NCBI GenBank assembly: GCA_037127315.1
Contig: JBBBDQ010001186.1
Coordinates: 2,609,501 to 2,673,500 of the forward strand
Reading direction: 5' to 3'
Length of the DNA stretch: 64,000 bases
Source of the DNA: Ascarosepion bandense
Taxonomy: Eukaryota > Mollusca > Cephalopoda > Sepiida > Sepiidae
Shown: in pieces, positions 62,822-64,000 of the stretch
How the letters are laid out: each line of letters begins with the position of its first letter
Position numbering within the stretch: position 1 is the stretch's first letter
Translations under genes and position numbers: made by a program
Notes under the pieces: generated by a model
Seen by the model: only the letters and a program-made list of their open reading frames with translations
What the model was told of the DNA's origin: nothing
Database searches by the model: none

Positions 62822-63115
62822 TAGGTATCCATAGTCTTGTTTTGCTGTATCACAGCTTATCATTACGTATAGATATTCGATTGCTTTGATTGAAACATGA
62901 CCGAATTGACGTCAGTCGGCGATTCTACCTCTGAGCTTTGGGCGCTCGGTGGAGGAAGACGGTTTTTAGCGTGTTATATACACAATGTGAATACACGCCA
63001 TCAGCCAAGAGTGTTCAAAATCATTATTGAATGAACGATGCGTAAATGCATGTGTAGGTGGCTACTGTTTTTTTAAGTCTACAATTTCCCTAGAGTGCTC
63101 AATCGACTGGCGAGA

Positions 63116-63117
<2 letters not shown>
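62822..63117 (-). mobile_element. SINE-C copy 3
   Basis: Longest SINE-C: ATAGTCTTGTTTTGCTGTAT, reversed B box ATTGAAACATGACCGAATTG, reversed A box region TTCTACCTCTGAGCTTTGGG, TTAGCGTGTTATATACACAA, TCATTATTGAATGAACGATG, and the outer end GAGTGCTCAATCGACTGGCG. It is followed by (TA)n to 63159. Confidence 0.75.
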
Positions 63118-63159
<42 letters not shown>

Positions 63160-63160
<1 letters not shown>

Positions 63161-63324
63161 AAAAATCTCAAGCGAGCCAAAACTTACCGCGGTTTCACCC
63201 TACGGATCGTCAGGGCCAAGGCTAAATTGTTTGTTCCCAATGTTGAGTTATAAAGTGGGAGGTTGGAAAATGAGTTATTGAGTTATTACCAACTACGTTC
63301 AGTTCAGTCGAGGTAGATTGACAG
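63160..63324 (+). repeat. Weak repeat L copy
   Basis: CTTACCGCGGTTTCACCCTA, then CGGATCGTCAGGG, resembles 3168-3201 (CCTACCTAGGTTTCCCCTAA, TGGATCGTCAG). The 84-codon frame 63027-63281 is a chance frame across SINE-C and the TA tract. Confidence 0.4.
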
Positions 63325-63378
63325 GAAATTGTGGAGAGTCCTGATCGCCAACGTCCTGATAGGGCACGACATATAGAA
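63325..63378 (+). mobile_element. LINE-R 3' terminus
   Basis: TCCTGATCGCCAACGTCCTG, then ATAGGGCACGACATATAGAAG, matches the end of LINE-R in plus orientation. No coding remains. Confidence 0.65.
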
Positions 63379-64000
63379 GTAAAGGAATACAAAGATAAAA
63401 TTAAAACAATGATTTTAATGTAAACCGTGAATACAGATCATTTAGTAAATGAGAACAAACAATAGAGGCATTTAAATGACTGCATAACAGTAATCACGTG
63501 ATAATCACCCTGAACCAATCCCCCAATGATGATACATTATTTTCCCTATCTTATTTTAATTGAATAGCTGCATTTTTTTTTTAATTTTCTTGAAGGATTC
63601 TAATTCTTATTGTTTTGTTGAATTCATTGTTATCTTGACAATAGCAAGCAAGCGCTTTAATGATTTGTCGTTCTACGATTTGGATTGTCCTATTTAAAAT
63701 TTCATTTTCACTTTTAATGTGTTTAAAAGCTTCAATGAGTCCTTTTAAACTTAAACAGCGAACAGTAGCCATTGTTTCAACAATTTCATCTTCTTCATGC
63801 ACTCCTCCGAAGTTTTCCTTGTTCAATTAGTTTCATTATTGATTGGATCTTAGCAGTGTAAAGCAACTCATTAAGTTCCTCATTTGTAATTAAAAATAAA
63901 TAAACACATGCAGAATGTACGAGAGCCACACTTTCATATTGAACAATTTTCTCGGGTTTTTAAGCCCTTCAAAATATTCAAGAACTTAAGAGGAACATTT
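63379..64000 (-). other. Unassigned; minus-strand ORF 63581-63826
   Basis: An 81-codon minus-strand frame (63826-63581) reads HEEDEIVETMATVRCLSLKG and IEAFKHIKSENEILNRTIQI. Just upstream in another frame, about 63890-63800, EELNELLYTAKIQSIMKL continues the same amphipathic character. A decayed C-terminal tail of a Tigger/pogo-type transposase is possible but unproven. The window ends here, so the upstream part is not visible. Confidence 0.3.

Overview
This window looks like intergenic DNA from a lophotrochozoan animal, most likely a coleoid cephalopod of octopus type. The evidence is an AT-rich background full of (TA)n and (CA)n microsatellites, several tRNA-derived SINE families, and many decayed copies of RTE-type and jockey-like LINEs. 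The species call is inference from repeat style, not from a diagnostic gene. I found no host protein-coding gene I could defend, no functional tRNA or rRNA gene, and nothing bacterial.

Almost everything recognisable is a transposable element, and I use local labels. LINE-A is a jockey/CR1/I-like element with an APE-type endonuclease and a reverse transcriptase; copies lie at 3.6-5.9, 6.8-7.9, 14.1-15.2, 18.5, 20.0-20.5, 21.0-21.3, 29.7-30.4, 33.9-35.6, 44.6-44.9 and 56.0-57.2 kb. LINE-R is RTE-like, with pieces at 19.3, 21.6, 24.5, 31.9, 39.4-41.3 and 43.9 kb and several short 3' ends. A Tx1/L1-type fragment sits at 17.6-18.0 kb. LINE-E, possibly of restriction-like-endonuclease type, occupies 47.5-49.0 kb. 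DNA transposons include three mariner-type pseudogenes (16.6, 33.4 and 36.2 kb), a Tc1-type pseudogene (27.6-28.9 kb), another Tc1/mariner-type C-terminal fragment (8.5 kb), a Tc1-derived MITE (50.0 kb), a piggyBac-like TTAA MITE (61.4 kb) and Helitron-like A|TC...CTAG|T repeats (2.4 and 45.2 kb, with a third end at 11.5 kb). SINE-A is about 300 bp, tRNA-headed, and present in more than a dozen copies; SINE-B and SINE-C are also tRNA-like.

Layout: 0-12 kb holds microsatellites, fold-back repeats, two Helitron-like ends and two LINE-A copies. A GC-richer coding-like island of unknown origin lies at 12.9-13.7 kb. From 14 to 32 kb is a mosaic of LINE-A, LINE-R, mariner, Tx1 and Tc1 relics plus a 103-bp minisatellite at 23.1-23.6 kb. 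From 33.3 to 37.3 kb is a nested cluster of two mariners facing each other, one split by a LINE-A whose RT frame is still open and the other split by a SINE. From 39.3 to 41.4 kb an inverted-repeat element encloses an RTE copy with a 13-bp target duplication. From 44.9 to 51.7 kb an old AT-rich satellite of roughly 100-115-bp units is broken up by a Helitron-like element, SINEs, LINE-E pieces and a MITE. From 52 to 64 kb are composite SINEs, SINE-C copies, a long palindrome and the piggyBac-like MITE.

The genes do not form a pathway. The only functional logic is parasitic: SINEs with internal Pol III promoters that probably rely on LINE enzymes, MITEs that rely on DNA transposases, and insertion order recorded by nesting and target-site duplications. 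The clearest observations are the nested mariner/LINE-A/SINE cluster, the recurrent composite SINE carrying a GTGGGGGATC hairpin, the IR-bounded element with its RTE insertion, and the hammerhead-like core motif in a dispersed repeat.
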